Shown: positions 25,618-34,521 of the stretch, piece after piece
Numbering within the stretch: position 1 is the stretch's first letter
Layout of the letters: each line of letters opens with the position of its first letter
Source: Natrarchaeobius oligotrophus
GTDB lineage: Archaea; Halobacteriota; Halobacteria; Halobacteriales; Natrialbaceae
Direction: 5' to 3'
Length of the DNA stretch: 64,000 nucleotides
Assembly: GCF_003841465.1 (NCBI RefSeq)
Contig: NZ_REFZ01000007.1
Coordinates: forward strand, 124,001 to 188,000
The notes under the pieces: model-generated
The model's input: only the letters and a program-made list of their open reading frames with translations
The model's database searches: none
What the model was told of the DNA's origin: nothing
Translations under genes and position numbers: made by a program

Positions 25618-27399
25618 CTACAGTATCGTTCCGTGTTTCTTGTCGGGGAGTGACTTCTCGACGTCCTCGTAGAAGGCAAAGCGGGCGGCCAGCTCCTCGC
25701 GAAGCGTACTCGGCGGGACGATCTCGTCGATGACGACCTCGCTGGCCATCCGGTGGACGTCGATGTCCTCGCGGTACTCCTCCCGGAGTTCTCGCTCGCG
25801 GCGCTCTCGTTCGTCGGGATCGTCGATCTCCGAGAGCTTTCGCGCGTAGACGGCGTTGATCGCGGCCTCCGGGCCCATGATCGCGATCTCGCCGGAGGGG
25901 AGTCCGATGACGCTTTCCGGATCGTAGGCCGGTCCCCCCATCGCGTAGATACCGGCACCGTACGCTTTGCGGACGACGACCGTCTGCTTGGGGACCGTCG
26001 CCGACGAGGTCGCGTAGATCATCTTCTTTCCCTTCTCGAGGATGCCGTTTTTCTCGACCTGCGAGCCGGCCATGAATCCCGGCGTGTCACAGAGGTACAA
26101 CAGCGGAATATTGAACGCGTCGGACTTCCAGATGAACTCGGCTGCTTTCTCGGCAGCGTCGGGGAAGATCGCCCCCGCGCGCTGGGAGGGCTGGTTGGCG
26201 ACGATTCCGATCGGCCGGCCGTCGATGCGCGCGTAGGCGGTGACGATCTCACCGCCGTAGTCGGGGCGCAACTCGAAGTACGAGCCGGCGTCGACCATCC
26301 GATCGATCACCTCGCGAACGTCGTACCCCTTGTTCGGATGCTGGGGGATCACGGCGTCGATTCCGTCCGGAGAGCGCTCGGGCGGGCTCGGCTCCCATCG
26401 CGGCGGGTTTTCGTCCGCGTTGTTCGGCAGGTAGGTGATCAGTTTGGCGACCAGTTCGCGGGCGTGTTCTTCGCTCTCGGCGACGAGGTCCGCCGATCCC
26501 GACTCGCGAGCGTGCACCTGCGGGCCGCCAAGTTCGGCCAGATCGATATCCTCGCCGGTGACCATCCGAACCATCCGGGGTGAGGCGATCGCCATCGCGG
26601 ACATCCCCTCGACCATGATCGTGAAGTCCGCGAAGACGGGCGTGTAAGCCGCGCCCGCGATACACGGGCCGTAGAGGACGCAGATCTGGGGGACGCGTCC
26701 CGAGAGCATCGAGTGATTGTAGTAGTACTTTCCGATCCCCTCGCGGTTGGCGAAGAACCCGGACTGCTGATCGATGCGACCGCCGGAGGAGTCCATCAGG
26801 TAGAGCACCGGCCGGCCGGTCTTCAGCGCACGCTGTTGCATCCGGAGGAACTTCTCGACGCCCTTGGCGGCCATGCTGCCGCGTTTGACGGTGTAGTCGT
26901 TGGCCATGACGTGAACGTCGCGCCCCTCGAACGTCGCCGCACCCGTGATGAGTCCGTCGGCCGGCAACCGGTCGTCCGTCTCCTCGCCCGTCCCGTCGGG
27001 GTGCCAGTCGTCGAACGCCGCGAACTTCCCGTCCTCGAAGAGGAACGCGTCGTCCTCGCCGCCGAACCAGAGGTCGAGTCGATCGCGAACGAACAGCTTG
27101 TCCTCCTCGGGGAGTTGCTCTCTGTACCGCTCGGGACCGCCCTCGAGAATGTCCTCGATCTCCGCCCGGAGTCGTCGTTCGCGGTCTGTCGGCTCGAGCG
27201 CTCGACCGTCCTCTTTCGCCGAAACCCCGTCGCTTCCCGCCGTCGATTTCGTCGTTTCCCGTTCGAACTCGTGGACGACGGTCGGTTCCGTTTCGTCGCC
27301 GACGTACACCTCGACGTCGTCGCGGAGATGTTCCGCCAGGGCTGCGGCGATCGCGGACGCTTCGTCTTCGGTCGCGGCCGCGGCGATACGGACGTTCAT
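25618..27399 (-). CDS. Acyl-CoA carboxylase carboxyltransferase (beta) subunit with N-terminal extra segment
   Basis: A 593-residue biotin-dependent carboxyltransferase subunit (PccB/AccB/MmdA type). It moves CO2 from carboxybiotin to propionyl- or acetyl-CoA. The two crotonase-like halves show MDSSGGRIDQQ, GPCIAGAAYTPVF, CDTPGFMAGSQVEK and GEIAIMGPEAAINAVYA. Usual length is 510-530; here about 60-70 residues precede the domain. They start NVRIAAAATEDEASAIAAAL, resembling the small epsilon-like subunits (PccX/AccE) of haloarchaeal carboxylases. The ATG at 27399 is supported by TATA-like cttttttac 22-31 bases upstream. No biotin carboxylase gene is adjacent, so its partner subunit is encoded elsewhere. 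Confidence 0.9.
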   Translation of the reverse strand: MNVRIAAAATEDEASAIAAALAEHLRDDVEVYVGDETEPTVVHEFERETTKSTAGSDGVSAKEDGRALEPTDRERRLRAEIEDILEGGPERYREQLPEEDKLFVRDRLDLWFGGEDDAFLFEDGKFAAFDDWHPDGTGEETDDRLPADGLITGAATFEGRDVHVMANDYTVKRGSMAAKGVEKFLRMQQRALKTGRPVLYLMDSSGGRIDQQSGFFANREGIGKYYYNHSMLSGRVPQICVLYGPCIAGAAYTPVFADFTIMVEGMSAMAIASPRMVRMVTGEDIDLAELGGPQVHARESGSADLVAESEEHARELVAKLITYLPNNADENPPRWEPSPPERSPDGIDAVIPQHPNKGYDVREVIDRMVDAGSYFELRPDYGGEIVTAYARIDGRPIGIVANQPSQRAGAIFPDAAEKAAEFIWKSDAFNIPLLYLCDTPGFMAGSQVEKNGILEKGKKMIYATSSATVPKQTVVVRKAYGAGIYAMGGPAYDPESVIGLPSGEIAIMGPEAAINAVYARKLSEIDDPDERERRERELREEYREDIDVHRMASEVVIDEIVPPSTLREELAARFAFYEDVEKSLPDKKHGTIL

Positions 27400-28082
27400 A
27401 CCCGTTCGTGCGTGGAGCGCTGTAAAAAAGCCAGCGCGAACGCGAGCGGTTTCGTTCGGCCGCGACGGGGTTTCGTGACGTCTGAAGACCGCGAGCGCGA
27501 GGGCGGGACGTCCACCGGTGAGTCGGTATCTCTCGAGCCGCCGCCGCGCAATCCCAAGGAGAGTTGTCCCCGCTAGCCTCGATACCGCGGTCGGGCTCAC
27601 CACGACGGGTGAGGAGAGGAGGGGGGCATCGCGGGGCCAGCGCGGACGGGATAGAGAGTGGGTCGCTGTCCCCGTGGTCACCAGCACGGAGACACCCGAA
27701 CGTGAACGACCGGGATACACGAACGCTCGCGTTCAGTCGTTCACTCCTTTTATCGGGGTGATACGTTCGAGCGGTCCGGACGGAGTGGCCGATCGACGCG
27801 ATCGTCCGGTCGCAGCTACGGACAGTTATATGAGAAGTATAATATGATTGTATCGTCCGGGTAGATCGGCGGCACGTTAAGCAACGGCACCTGCAGGCAG
27901 AACCGGTATCGATCGTATCGCGTTATCTACGGTTAGCTATCGGCGATCCCGTGTTCGTGAACAGTCGCTTCACCCGGCGGACGTGTCACAGCCAGTCGTA
28001 CTCGAGCAGTGACACGTCCGCGAGTGGTGTCGATCGGCTCGTCCACCGGCTTTCGAACATCCGCCGCCGACTCGAGCCCGAG
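27400..28082. other. 683-base intergenic region upstream of the protease gene
   Basis: This lies between divergent genes: the carboxyltransferase (minus) and the protease (plus). It has a box A for the former at about 27421-27430, a small palindrome gaacgctcgcgttc (27721-27734), an AT-rich block with several TATA-like words at about 27824-27850, and a 13-base inverted repeat at 27977-28021. Open frames in it have no domain-like content. Confidence 0.55.
27977..28021 (+). repeat. 13-base perfect inverted repeat in the protease leader
   Basis: gcggacgtgtcac (27977-27989) and gtgacacgtccgc (28009-28021) are exact reverse complements separated by 19 bases. They lie 60-105 bases before the protease ATG. 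The site is either a DNA operator or, if a promoter near 27920 is used, an RNA hairpin in the leader. Confidence 0.65.
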
Positions 28083-29186
28083 ATGGACCGCCGGGAGTTC
28101 GTCCGAACCGTCGCCGCCGGGGGGTACGCCGTCGGGATGGCGCACCTCCTCGGCGTCGACGACTTCCTCGCGGCCGACGACGGCGAAGTGCCGATCGTGA
28201 CCGCGCTGGTCAGGGAGGACCCGAACGATCCCTTCTCGCTCGAGGAACGAACGCGGTACGTTCCCGCGGGGTGGTACGCCGCAGTCGAGAAGGCCTTCGA
28301 ACTCAACGAACGGCTCGCTCGCCTCTCGTTTACGGGCTATCTGGGCAGTGCCGTCGTTCCGGGCGACTACGAGAGTGAAACCGCGACCGTCTCCATCGGC
28401 GTCTCGAGCGAGGAGGATTCGTTTCTCGAGATCGTCAGGGATTTCACCGACGGAATTTCGATAAGCGCCGAGACGATCGTCGAGATCGACGACCTCGAGG
28501 ACGGCTTCGAGTTCGCGGAGCCGAGATACCTCGATGCGGTCGAGGACGACCACGTTCCAAGCGGCGTCGCGTGCGAGACGCCCTCGAGTCTCGCGACGCT
28601 CGCTCCGGCGTTGCACCACCCCGACGGCGAACGGTCGTTCTTTGCGACCGCCGAACACGCGTTCAAAGACGTCTCGACCCCGAACGGCGAGGTGCTCGCG
28701 GTTCCCGTTTCCAGCGGAGAACGAATTCCGCTGGGTACCGTCGTTCACTCTTACCCCGTCGAGGACGTCGTCGCCGTCGAGCCGACGGGTGACGTTTCGC
28801 CGTCGAACCTGATCGACGTTCCGTCGACGGTTCGCGTCCGCGGACAGTACACCAGGTTCGGCCTCGCCGATCTCATCGCCCGCGGCGAGCCCCTGGAGAA
28901 AGTGGGTGCGCTCACCGGCCACACGACGGGACGAATCCAGGGAATCGACGCCGTCACGTGTTTCACCGACGACTTCTGTCGGCGCGGCCAGATCCGCTGG
29001 GGCGGCGAGATGGACCTCACCGACGGCGACAGCGGCTCGGTGAGCTATCATCACGATCCCGAGGGCGACGACGGCGACGTGCTCGTTGCGGGCTTCAACA
29101 ACGCCCGGACGTGGTGGCCGGGCCAGAGCTACGTCTGGGGTGTCTCGGCGTACAGAATCACCGAGGAGCACGGCTACCACTTCTGA
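28083..29186 (+). CDS. Exported trypsin-like serine protease (S1 family)
   Basis: A 367-residue protein with an N-terminal MDRREFVRTVAAGGYAVGMA, a twin-arginine-type export signal, so it probably acts outside the cell or at its surface. The chymotrypsin-fold triad is visible: His192 in FATAEHAFKD, a likely Asp228 in EDVVAVEP and Ser317 in LTDGDSGSVS. The stretch between residues 30 and 160 is a large, uncharacterised pro-region or accessory domain. Two cysteines (293 and 299) could form a disulfide. A GTG at 27951 could extend it by 44 residues, but the signal peptide would then not be terminal. A small membrane protein gene follows 52 bases downstream. Confidence 0.8.
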   Translation: MDRREFVRTVAAGGYAVGMAHLLGVDDFLAADDGEVPIVTALVREDPNDPFSLEERTRYVPAGWYAAVEKAFELNERLARLSFTGYLGSAVVPGDYESETATVSIGVSSEEDSFLEIVRDFTDGISISAETIVEIDDLEDGFEFAEPRYLDAVEDDHVPSGVACETPSSLATLAPALHHPDGERSFFATAEHAFKDVSTPNGEVLAVPVSSGERIPLGTVVHSYPVEDVVAVEPTGDVSPSNLIDVPSTVRVRGQYTRFGLADLIARGEPLEKVGALTGHTTGRIQGIDAVTCFTDDFCRRGQIRWGGEMDLTDGDSGSVSYHHDPEGDDGDVLVAGFNNARTWWPGQSYVWGVSAYRITEEHGYHF

Positions 29187-29238
29187 TCGACCGACGACCA
29201 CTACGACCGCACCGACGACGAACGCGAACCCACAATCG

Positions 29239-29484
29239 ATGTCCAACCCACCGTCCGACGCCGCGACCCGCGACCGATCCGACGACGAATCCGACGGACG
29301 TCGTTCCATCGCGAACACCGGCGTCCGCCTCGTTCTCGACCTCGCGGTCGTAACCCTGTGGGTTCTGTTTCTCGCGTTGCTTTTCCTCCAGACCGCCTGG
29401 CCGCGATGGGCGTTTTACGCGGCGCTCTTGCTCGGCGTCGCCGCCTACGTTACCGTCACCGCACCCTGGACCGACGAACGATAA
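29239..29484 (+). CDS. Small two-helix membrane protein (81 aa)
   Basis: An 81-residue protein with a hydrophilic, Asp/Ser/Arg-rich N-terminus (about 25 residues) and two hydrophobic helices (about residues 29-50 and 53-72). It follows the protease gene by 52 bases on the same strand and may share its transcript, which could hint at a membrane partner. The family is not recognised. Confidence 0.65.
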   Translation: MSNPPSDAATRDRSDDESDGRRSIANTGVRLVLDLAVVTLWVLFLALLFLQTAWPRWAFYAALLLGVAAYVTVTAPWTDER

Positions 29485-29517
29485 TCGCGACCGTCGAAAT
29501 TCGACCGTCGTGGTTCT

Positions 29518-30381
29518 TCAGTCGAGGGTTTCCTCGAGCCGATCGATCAACTCGGTGTTACCGACGTGCAGGGGGACCCTGTCGTGTAAGTCGGTCGGTT
29601 CCACCTCGAGAATCGACCGGCTCCCGTCGGAGGAGCGACCGCCGGCCGCCTCGACGAGGTACGCGATCGGGTTCCCCTCGAACTGCAGTCTGAGCTTTCC
29701 ACGGGGACTGTCCTCGAGGGCCGGGTAGGCGAAGATCCCGCCGTAGGTCAGCACCTGGTTGACGTCGCCGATCATCGCGCCGCCGTACCGGAGTTTGTGT
29801 TCCGGATTCGACTCGATCTCGCGGACGTACTCGCGGAACTCGTCGTGCCAGTGTGGAACCCGGCCACCGAAGCCGTAGACGAGCGGATCCTCGGGTAGGG
29901 TAACGTTTCGTTCGACGACGGTTCGCTCGCCGCCGGTGAGTTCGTACTTCGTGACCGTCCCGTCGCGGGCACACGTCATCGTCGTGATCGGTCCGTACAG
30001 GATCCAGCCCGAAGCGACCAGCGCCGATCCGGGAGCCGGGAGCGGTTCCTCGTAGATGCCGAACACCGTCCCCATCGTGTTGTTCGACCGCAGGTTCGAC
30101 GAGCCGTCGAGGGGATCGACGGCGACGTACACCGTCTCGTCCCCGCCGTCGATGATCTCGGATCGCTCCTCGCTCGCGTACTCGCCGACGCCGTCGATCG
30201 ACGACAGCCGGTCGGCGAGCAACTGGTCGGCCCACACGTCCGCCTCGATCTGGGTCTCGCCGCTCGGGTTTTGCTCGTCGGCTTTCCCTCTGCGACCGAC
30301 CAGTCCCTGGCGGATCTCGGTCGCCGAGCGAGCGATCGTGGCGACGACGTTCTCGACGGGATCGGGATCGGTGGCTGACAT
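29518..30381 (-). CDS. fbp: Fructose-1,6-bisphosphatase, class 1
   Basis: A 287-residue cytoplasmic phosphatase that makes fructose 6-phosphate in gluconeogenesis. It shows the metal and substrate motif VDPLDGSSNLRSN (residues about 89-101), then GTVFGIYE, RYGGAMIGDVNQVL and GKLRLQFEGNPIAYLVEAAGG, here the typical KLRLQFEGNP and AYLVEAAGG. Length is slightly below bacterial FBPase (330) but normal for haloarchaea. It starts one base after the aldolase stop, so fba and fbp form one operon for sugar synthesis. Confidence 0.95.
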   Translation of the reverse strand: MSATDPDPVENVVATIARSATEIRQGLVGRRGKADEQNPSGETQIEADVWADQLLADRLSSIDGVGEYASEERSEIIDGGDETVYVAVDPLDGSSNLRSNNTMGTVFGIYEEPLPAPGSALVASGWILYGPITTMTCARDGTVTKYELTGGERTVVERNVTLPEDPLVYGFGGRVPHWHDEFREYVREIESNPEHKLRYGGAMIGDVNQVLTYGGIFAYPALEDSPRGKLRLQFEGNPIAYLVEAAGGRSSDGSRSILEVEPTDLHDRVPLHVGNTELIDRLEETLD

Positions 30382-30382
30382 C

Positions 30383-31177
30383 CTATTCCGTGGCCTCGAG
30401 CGCAGCGTCGGCCGTCTCTTCCTCGTAGATCACTTTCTCGAGGGCGTCGAGGATCCGGGTCGGGTTCTCGCGTTGCCAGACGTTGCGACCGACGGCGAGG
30501 CCGTTCGCACCGGCGTCGATGACGGCTTCGACGGTCGAGAGGAACTCGTAGTCCGACGTCTTCGAGCCGCCGCTCATCACGACTTTCATGTCGCCGGCGC
30601 AGTCGACGGCGTGGGCCATCGCCTCCTTACTGCCGGGATATTTGACCTTCGCGATGTCCGCGCCGAGCTCGAGGGCGAGCCGAGAGGCGTAGGAGATCGT
30701 GCTCGGCTTCGTGTCGTTTTTCAGCCCCTGCCCGCGCGGGTACGACCACATGACGACGGGGAGGTCGTACTCGCGGGCGTCCTCGTGGACGTCGCGGAAC
30801 TCCTCGACCATCTCGATTTCGTGGTTGGAACCGCCGTAGACGGTGAAGCCGACGGCAGATGCGCCGAGTTCCGCGGCGTAATCGACCGAACAGTTGACCG
30901 CCGAGTCCGGCTCGCCCATCCAGAGATTCGAGGTGCCGTTGATCTTCAACAGCAACTCGACGTCGTCCTCGAAGCTGGGATAGTAGCCCTCGGCAATTCC
31001 CTTCTGGACGGCCATGGCCGTGACGGCGTCGTGTGTTGCCGTCTCGAAGACCGTTGCGGGATCGAGTTTTTCGGGGACCTCCTCGAAGTCGACCGGCCCG
31101 TGCTCGAGGCCGTGGTCCATCGCGAGGATCAGTGACTTCCCATCACGGACGATCGGGGAATCGTCGATCGGAATCAT
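30383..31177 (-). CDS. fba: Class I fructose-bisphosphate aldolase, archaeal type
   Basis: A 264-residue DhnA-type aldolase. It opens with LILAMDHGLEHGP, and has the Schiff-base Lys region ADIAKVKYPGSKEAM, MSGGSKTSDYEFL and GLAVGRNVWQRENP. The same family includes the 2-amino-3,7-dideoxyheptulosonate synthase of aromatic amino acid synthesis, but coupling to fbp one base downstream favours the gluconeogenic role. The ATG at 31177 has a TATA box 24-30 bases before it, giving a leaderless transcript. Confidence 0.93.
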   Translation of the reverse strand: MIPIDDSPIVRDGKSLILAMDHGLEHGPVDFEEVPEKLDPATVFETATHDAVTAMAVQKGIAEGYYPSFEDDVELLLKINGTSNLWMGEPDSAVNCSVDYAAELGASAVGFTVYGGSNHEIEMVEEFRDVHEDAREYDLPVVMWSYPRGQGLKNDTKPSTISYASRLALELGADIAKVKYPGSKEAMAHAVDCAGDMKVVMSGGSKTSDYEFLSTVEAVIDAGANGLAVGRNVWQRENPTRILDALEKVIYEEETADAALEATE

Positions 31178-31198
31178 CTGATAGATGGTCCAACAGTC

Positions 31199-31208
31199 GT
31201 CTATAAAT
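31199..31208 (-). promoter_or_regulatory. TATA box of the fba-fbp operon
   Basis: On the minus strand ATTTATAGA lies about 22-31 bases before the fba ATG at 31177. More AT-rich words (aattatcgaaattactaatt, about 31221-31240) lie upstream and could be regulator sites for a sugar-responsive factor, which is inference. Confidence 0.6.
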
Positions 31209-31460
31209 CTCTGGTGATCCTAATTATCGAAATTACTAATTATCGTAGTTAAGATGTCTGCACACCGGTTCCGTTCGGGAGTATCGGACCGCTTTCCCGC
31301 CCCGAGTCGCGGGCTCTCGAGGGGGGCGTGTGCGACTCGAGCGAACGACCAGTCGCAGCCAACCGGGCGCGGCCGTCGGTCCCCGGAGCGATCGATCGCC
31401 GGGGTTCGCCGCGGCGACGCGGGTTCTCGTCGACGCGATCCCCTCGAGGAGCGATCGCGC

Positions 31461-32045
31461 TCAATCGACCAGTTCCCGCGCGTTGTACCGCCACGTTCGG
31501 ACGTGGCGCACGTCGAGATCGAGCAACGCGGCGACCTGCGCGGCGTCGATCGTCGCCAGTCGCTCGGCGGAGATGATGCCGGCTTCGGCCAGCGCGTCGG
31601 CGTCGTCGGGACCGACGCCGGCGACCGCCCGAACCGGCGTGGGACGCGGCCAGGGGCGTTCGGTCCGCTCGTCGTCTTCGCTTTCCGACGCCCGCGATCG
31701 GGCGTGTTCGAACGCCTGCCATTCCTCGTCTTCGCTGGCGGCGATCCACGCCCGTTCGGCCTCGCCGAGGCCGCGAACCTCGTTCGATCGCCGATCGAGA
31801 TCGCCGTCCGTCTCGAACGACCACGGGAGCGAAAATCGCCTGCGGAGCGTGTCGGCGACGGATTCGTCGACGCCCGCGTCGAGCAACGCCCGGTAGGAGT
31901 ACTCCTTGCTCGCGACGCGGTCGGGATCGAGGTCGGCGACCTCGAGGGACTCGCGTTCGTCGAGGGCGAGTTCGTCGTTCGCCGTTGTCGAGTCGTCGAC
32001 GACGTATTCTTTGCTCACGCGACTCACCGATCGTCCGTACCTCAC
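31461..32045 (-). CDS. Helix-hairpin-helix-containing haloarchaeal protein
   Basis: A 194-residue acidic protein. The N-terminal half contains SYRALLDAGVDESVADTLRRRFSLPWSF, a small helical domain (key part ALLDAGVDESVADTLRR). The C-terminal half has PVRAVAGVGPDDADALAEAG, a helix-hairpin-helix with the GVGPxxAxxLAEAGI pattern, followed by AAQVAALLDLDVRHVRTWRYNA. HhH domains bind DNA without sequence specificity. The start is GTG at 32045, with gaaaagcttc 20-30 bases upstream; a second GTG at 32018 (SKEYVVDD) is the alternative. Function unknown, possibly DNA-binding. Confidence 0.7.
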   Translation of the reverse strand: MRYGRSVSRVSKEYVVDDSTTANDELALDERESLEVADLDPDRVASKEYSYRALLDAGVDESVADTLRRRFSLPWSFETDGDLDRRSNEVRGLGEAERAWIAASEDEEWQAFEHARSRASESEDDERTERPWPRPTPVRAVAGVGPDDADALAEAGIISAERLATIDAAQVAALLDLDVRHVRTWRYNARELVD

Positions 32046-32213
32046 ACCCGTCGGTCTTGAAGCTTTTCCTCGCGCGGTCGGCCGCTGAAACGGACCGGGA
32101 ATCGCGTTCGACGAAACGGACTGAACGTGGGCGAACGGCGTCCAGAAGACGCACGCGAGGCGGCTTCGATCCGACCCCGAGATACTTCACTTCCGGCCGT
32201 CGTACCCCGTCGC

Positions 32214-33068
32214 ATGGTTCGCGATCGCATCGACCGGATCGGCGTCGTCGGCGCGGGAACGATGGGAAGCGGCATCGCACAGGTCGCCGCCACGCACGGG
32301 TACGACGTCGTGATGCGCGACGTCGAACCCGAGTTCGTCGAGGACGGCTTCGACGCCATCGAGGGGAGCCTCGAGCGCCTGGCATCGCGGGACGACCTCG
32401 ACGGGCAGCCGGAGGCGGTACGGGAACGGATCGAGGGCACGACGGTCCTCGACGATCTCGACGACTGCGATCTCGTCGTCGAGGCCGTCCTCGAGGACCT
32501 CGACGTCAAACGGGACGTCTTCGCCGATCTCGAGGCGGTCTGTGCCGACGACGTGCTCCTCGCGACGAACACGAGCACGCTGTCGATCACGTCGATCGCC
32601 TCGGACCTCGAGCGGCCCGAACGCGTCGTCGGTCTCCACTTCATGAATCCCGTGGCGATCATGGAGGGCGTCGAGGTCGTCGTCGGCGAGAAGACGACCG
32701 ACGAGGCGACGGCGCTGGCCCACCGGATCGCCGACGATCTCGGGAAGACGACGTGGGAGGCCGACGACAAGCCGGGCTTCGTCACGAACCGCATTCTCAT
32801 GCCCTGGATCAACGAGGGAATCCGCGCCTACGACGAGGGCGTCGCCACCAGGGAGGACATCGACGCGGGGATGGAACTCGGGACGAACGTTCCGATGGGA
32901 CCGCTGAGGCTCGCGGATCACATCGGACTCGACGTCTGTCTCCACGCCTCCGAGACGCTCCACGAGGAACTCGGCGATCGGTACAAGCCCGCCTACCTGC
33001 TCAAACGCAAGGTCGCAGCCGGCGACCTCGGGAAGAAGACGGGACGGGGATTCTACGACTACGAGTGA
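32214..33068 (+). CDS. 3-hydroxyacyl-CoA dehydrogenase
   Basis: A 284-residue NAD-dependent enzyme that oxidises 3-hydroxyacyl-CoA in beta-oxidation or reduces acetoacetyl-CoA. It has the Rossmann motif VVGAGTMGSGIAQVAA at residues 9-24, the family stretch LLATNTSTLSIT, the catalytic-His region GLHFMNPVAIMEGVEVV and PGFVTNRILMPWINE. It ends GRGFYDYE, as single-domain (Hbd-type) enzymes do. The ATG at 32214 matches the family start. It stands apart from the acyl-CoA dehydrogenase genes but is consistent with fatty acid breakdown. Confidence 0.93.
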   Translation: MVRDRIDRIGVVGAGTMGSGIAQVAATHGYDVVMRDVEPEFVEDGFDAIEGSLERLASRDDLDGQPEAVRERIEGTTVLDDLDDCDLVVEAVLEDLDVKRDVFADLEAVCADDVLLATNTSTLSITSIASDLERPERVVGLHFMNPVAIMEGVEVVVGEKTTDEATALAHRIADDLGKTTWEADDKPGFVTNRILMPWINEGIRAYDEGVATREDIDAGMELGTNVPMGPLRLADHIGLDVCLHASETLHEELGDRYKPAYLLKRKVAAGDLGKKTGRGFYDYE

Positions 33069-33321
33069 CCCCACTCGCCGAGAATCACTTCGAGCGTCGT
33101 CGAAACGCCACTGGTTGAAGCTCGTCCACTCGCGGCGCCGGATCGACGACTATCCCGGGAAAACCGATCCCGTCGCCGCGATCCGGCTCGCGCGTCGCGT
33201 TGTGCCGGCCAAACGGGTCGAACGTCGTGGGTGCCGTCCCAGAGCCAGCCCTCACGATGTCGTGAGTGGCCGGCCTCTACTCACTCGACCTCGAGTCGGC
33301 GCTGCGAGAAACGAGCGACGG

Positions 33322-34368
33322 TCACTTGTGAAGCGGCTGTTCGGCCATCTGGCGGCGGAGTTCGTCGAGGTGCGACCGCGAGACGCCCTCTTCGAACGCC
33401 TGCAACAGCGCGTACACCTCCGCTCGAGGAACTTTCACGTCGCCGTCTCGAACGACGTCTTCGGGACGCTCGCGGAGTTCGCGCATCGTGCCGACGGCGA
33501 GGAGGTACGGAATCGCCCACGCCGAGAGTCGGTTGCCGTGGTGTTCGGGGATGACCTCGAGATAGCGCTGGGCGTCGTCGAGGTACGTCTCTGCCCGCCC
33601 GGTGACGCGCCGGATGACGTTCGTGACGCCGCTTCGGTTCTCCTCGTCGGTGACGGCGTCGACGCAGACGTCTTCCTCCGCGAGCCACTCCGCGGGCAGG
33701 TAGACGTTGTTCTCCTCGCGGTAGTCGGCGTCGACGTCCTTGGCGATGTTGACCAGTTGCAACAGCAGCGCGAACGACCGCGCGTTCGCCCGCATCTCCT
33801 CGGCGCGCTCCTGGGAGGCACCGCGGGCGACCAGTCCCGTGATGAGCGTGCCGACGGTGCCGGCTGCGTACCAGCAGTACTCTTCGAGTTCCTCGAGCGT
33901 CTGGAGCCGCAGGCCGCCTTCGTCGGCGTACCTGGCGGTGAACATCGCCATTCCGTCGACCAGCTCCCGAACCGGCTCGCGCATGATCTCGCGGGGCTCG
34001 TCCTCGAGTGATTCGAACGTCCGCAGGACGCGCGGCGTCTCCGCGACGACGGTCCAGTCTTCGTTCGGATCGTCGGGAATCCACGGCTCGACGTCGTCCA
34101 TGAACGCCGAGACCGGCGCGTCCACCTCGGGATCGAGGAGGCGGTCGTACGCCGTGAGCAGCTCAGCCTGCGTCTCCGGCGGAATGTGTCCTGCGTCTTC
34201 GACCGTATCAGCGATGCGACAGAGGAGATATCCGAGACAGATGTGTCTCGCCATCGGCTCCTCGAGTCGGTCGATCGTGATCGAGAAGGTCCGCGAGACG
34301 CCGTGAACCGCGTCGTAACACCACTCGATATCGGCGTCGGTTGTGAGTTCTGACCGTCCGGAAGTCAT
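33322..34368 (-). CDS. Squalene/phytoene synthase family enzyme, probably squalene synthase
   Basis: A 348-residue head-to-head prenyl synthase. It has the first Asp-rich motif DTVED (residues 54-58, in YLLCRIADTVEDAG) and the second in DVDADYREENNVYLP (about 206-220), both for diphosphate-Mg binding. The entry VSRTFSITIDRLEEPMARHICLGYLL resembles squalene synthases (VSRSFA...YLVLRALDTVED) more than phytoene synthases, so farnesyl diphosphate to squalene is the better guess. It is membrane-associated in relatives. Haloarchaea make both squalenes and carotenoids, so certainty is moderate. Confidence 0.82.
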   Translation of the reverse strand: MTSGRSELTTDADIEWCYDAVHGVSRTFSITIDRLEEPMARHICLGYLLCRIADTVEDAGHIPPETQAELLTAYDRLLDPEVDAPVSAFMDDVEPWIPDDPNEDWTVVAETPRVLRTFESLEDEPREIMREPVRELVDGMAMFTARYADEGGLRLQTLEELEEYCWYAAGTVGTLITGLVARGASQERAEEMRANARSFALLLQLVNIAKDVDADYREENNVYLPAEWLAEEDVCVDAVTDEENRSGVTNVIRRVTGRAETYLDDAQRYLEVIPEHHGNRLSAWAIPYLLAVGTMRELRERPEDVVRDGDVKVPRAEVYALLQAFEEGVSRSHLDELRRQMAEQPLHK

Positions 34369-34521
34369 CTACTGCGTTTCCGTTTGTGCGCATCCGGGAA
34401 AAACACCCCGGTCCCGGCGAGAGCGTTTCGAATTGAGACGAAACGCTTCGTCCCACCCCGTCCAGTTGAACGGGACGGCCGTGGCCCAACAGTCAAGAGC
34501 GAACCCATCGAACGATTCGGC

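Noticed and set aside
33251-33266. Palindrome ctcacgatgtcgtgag between convergent genes
   Set aside because: A 7-base dyad with a 2-base centre, between two gene ends. It is too short and isolated to claim as a regulatory site; it may be part of a terminator.
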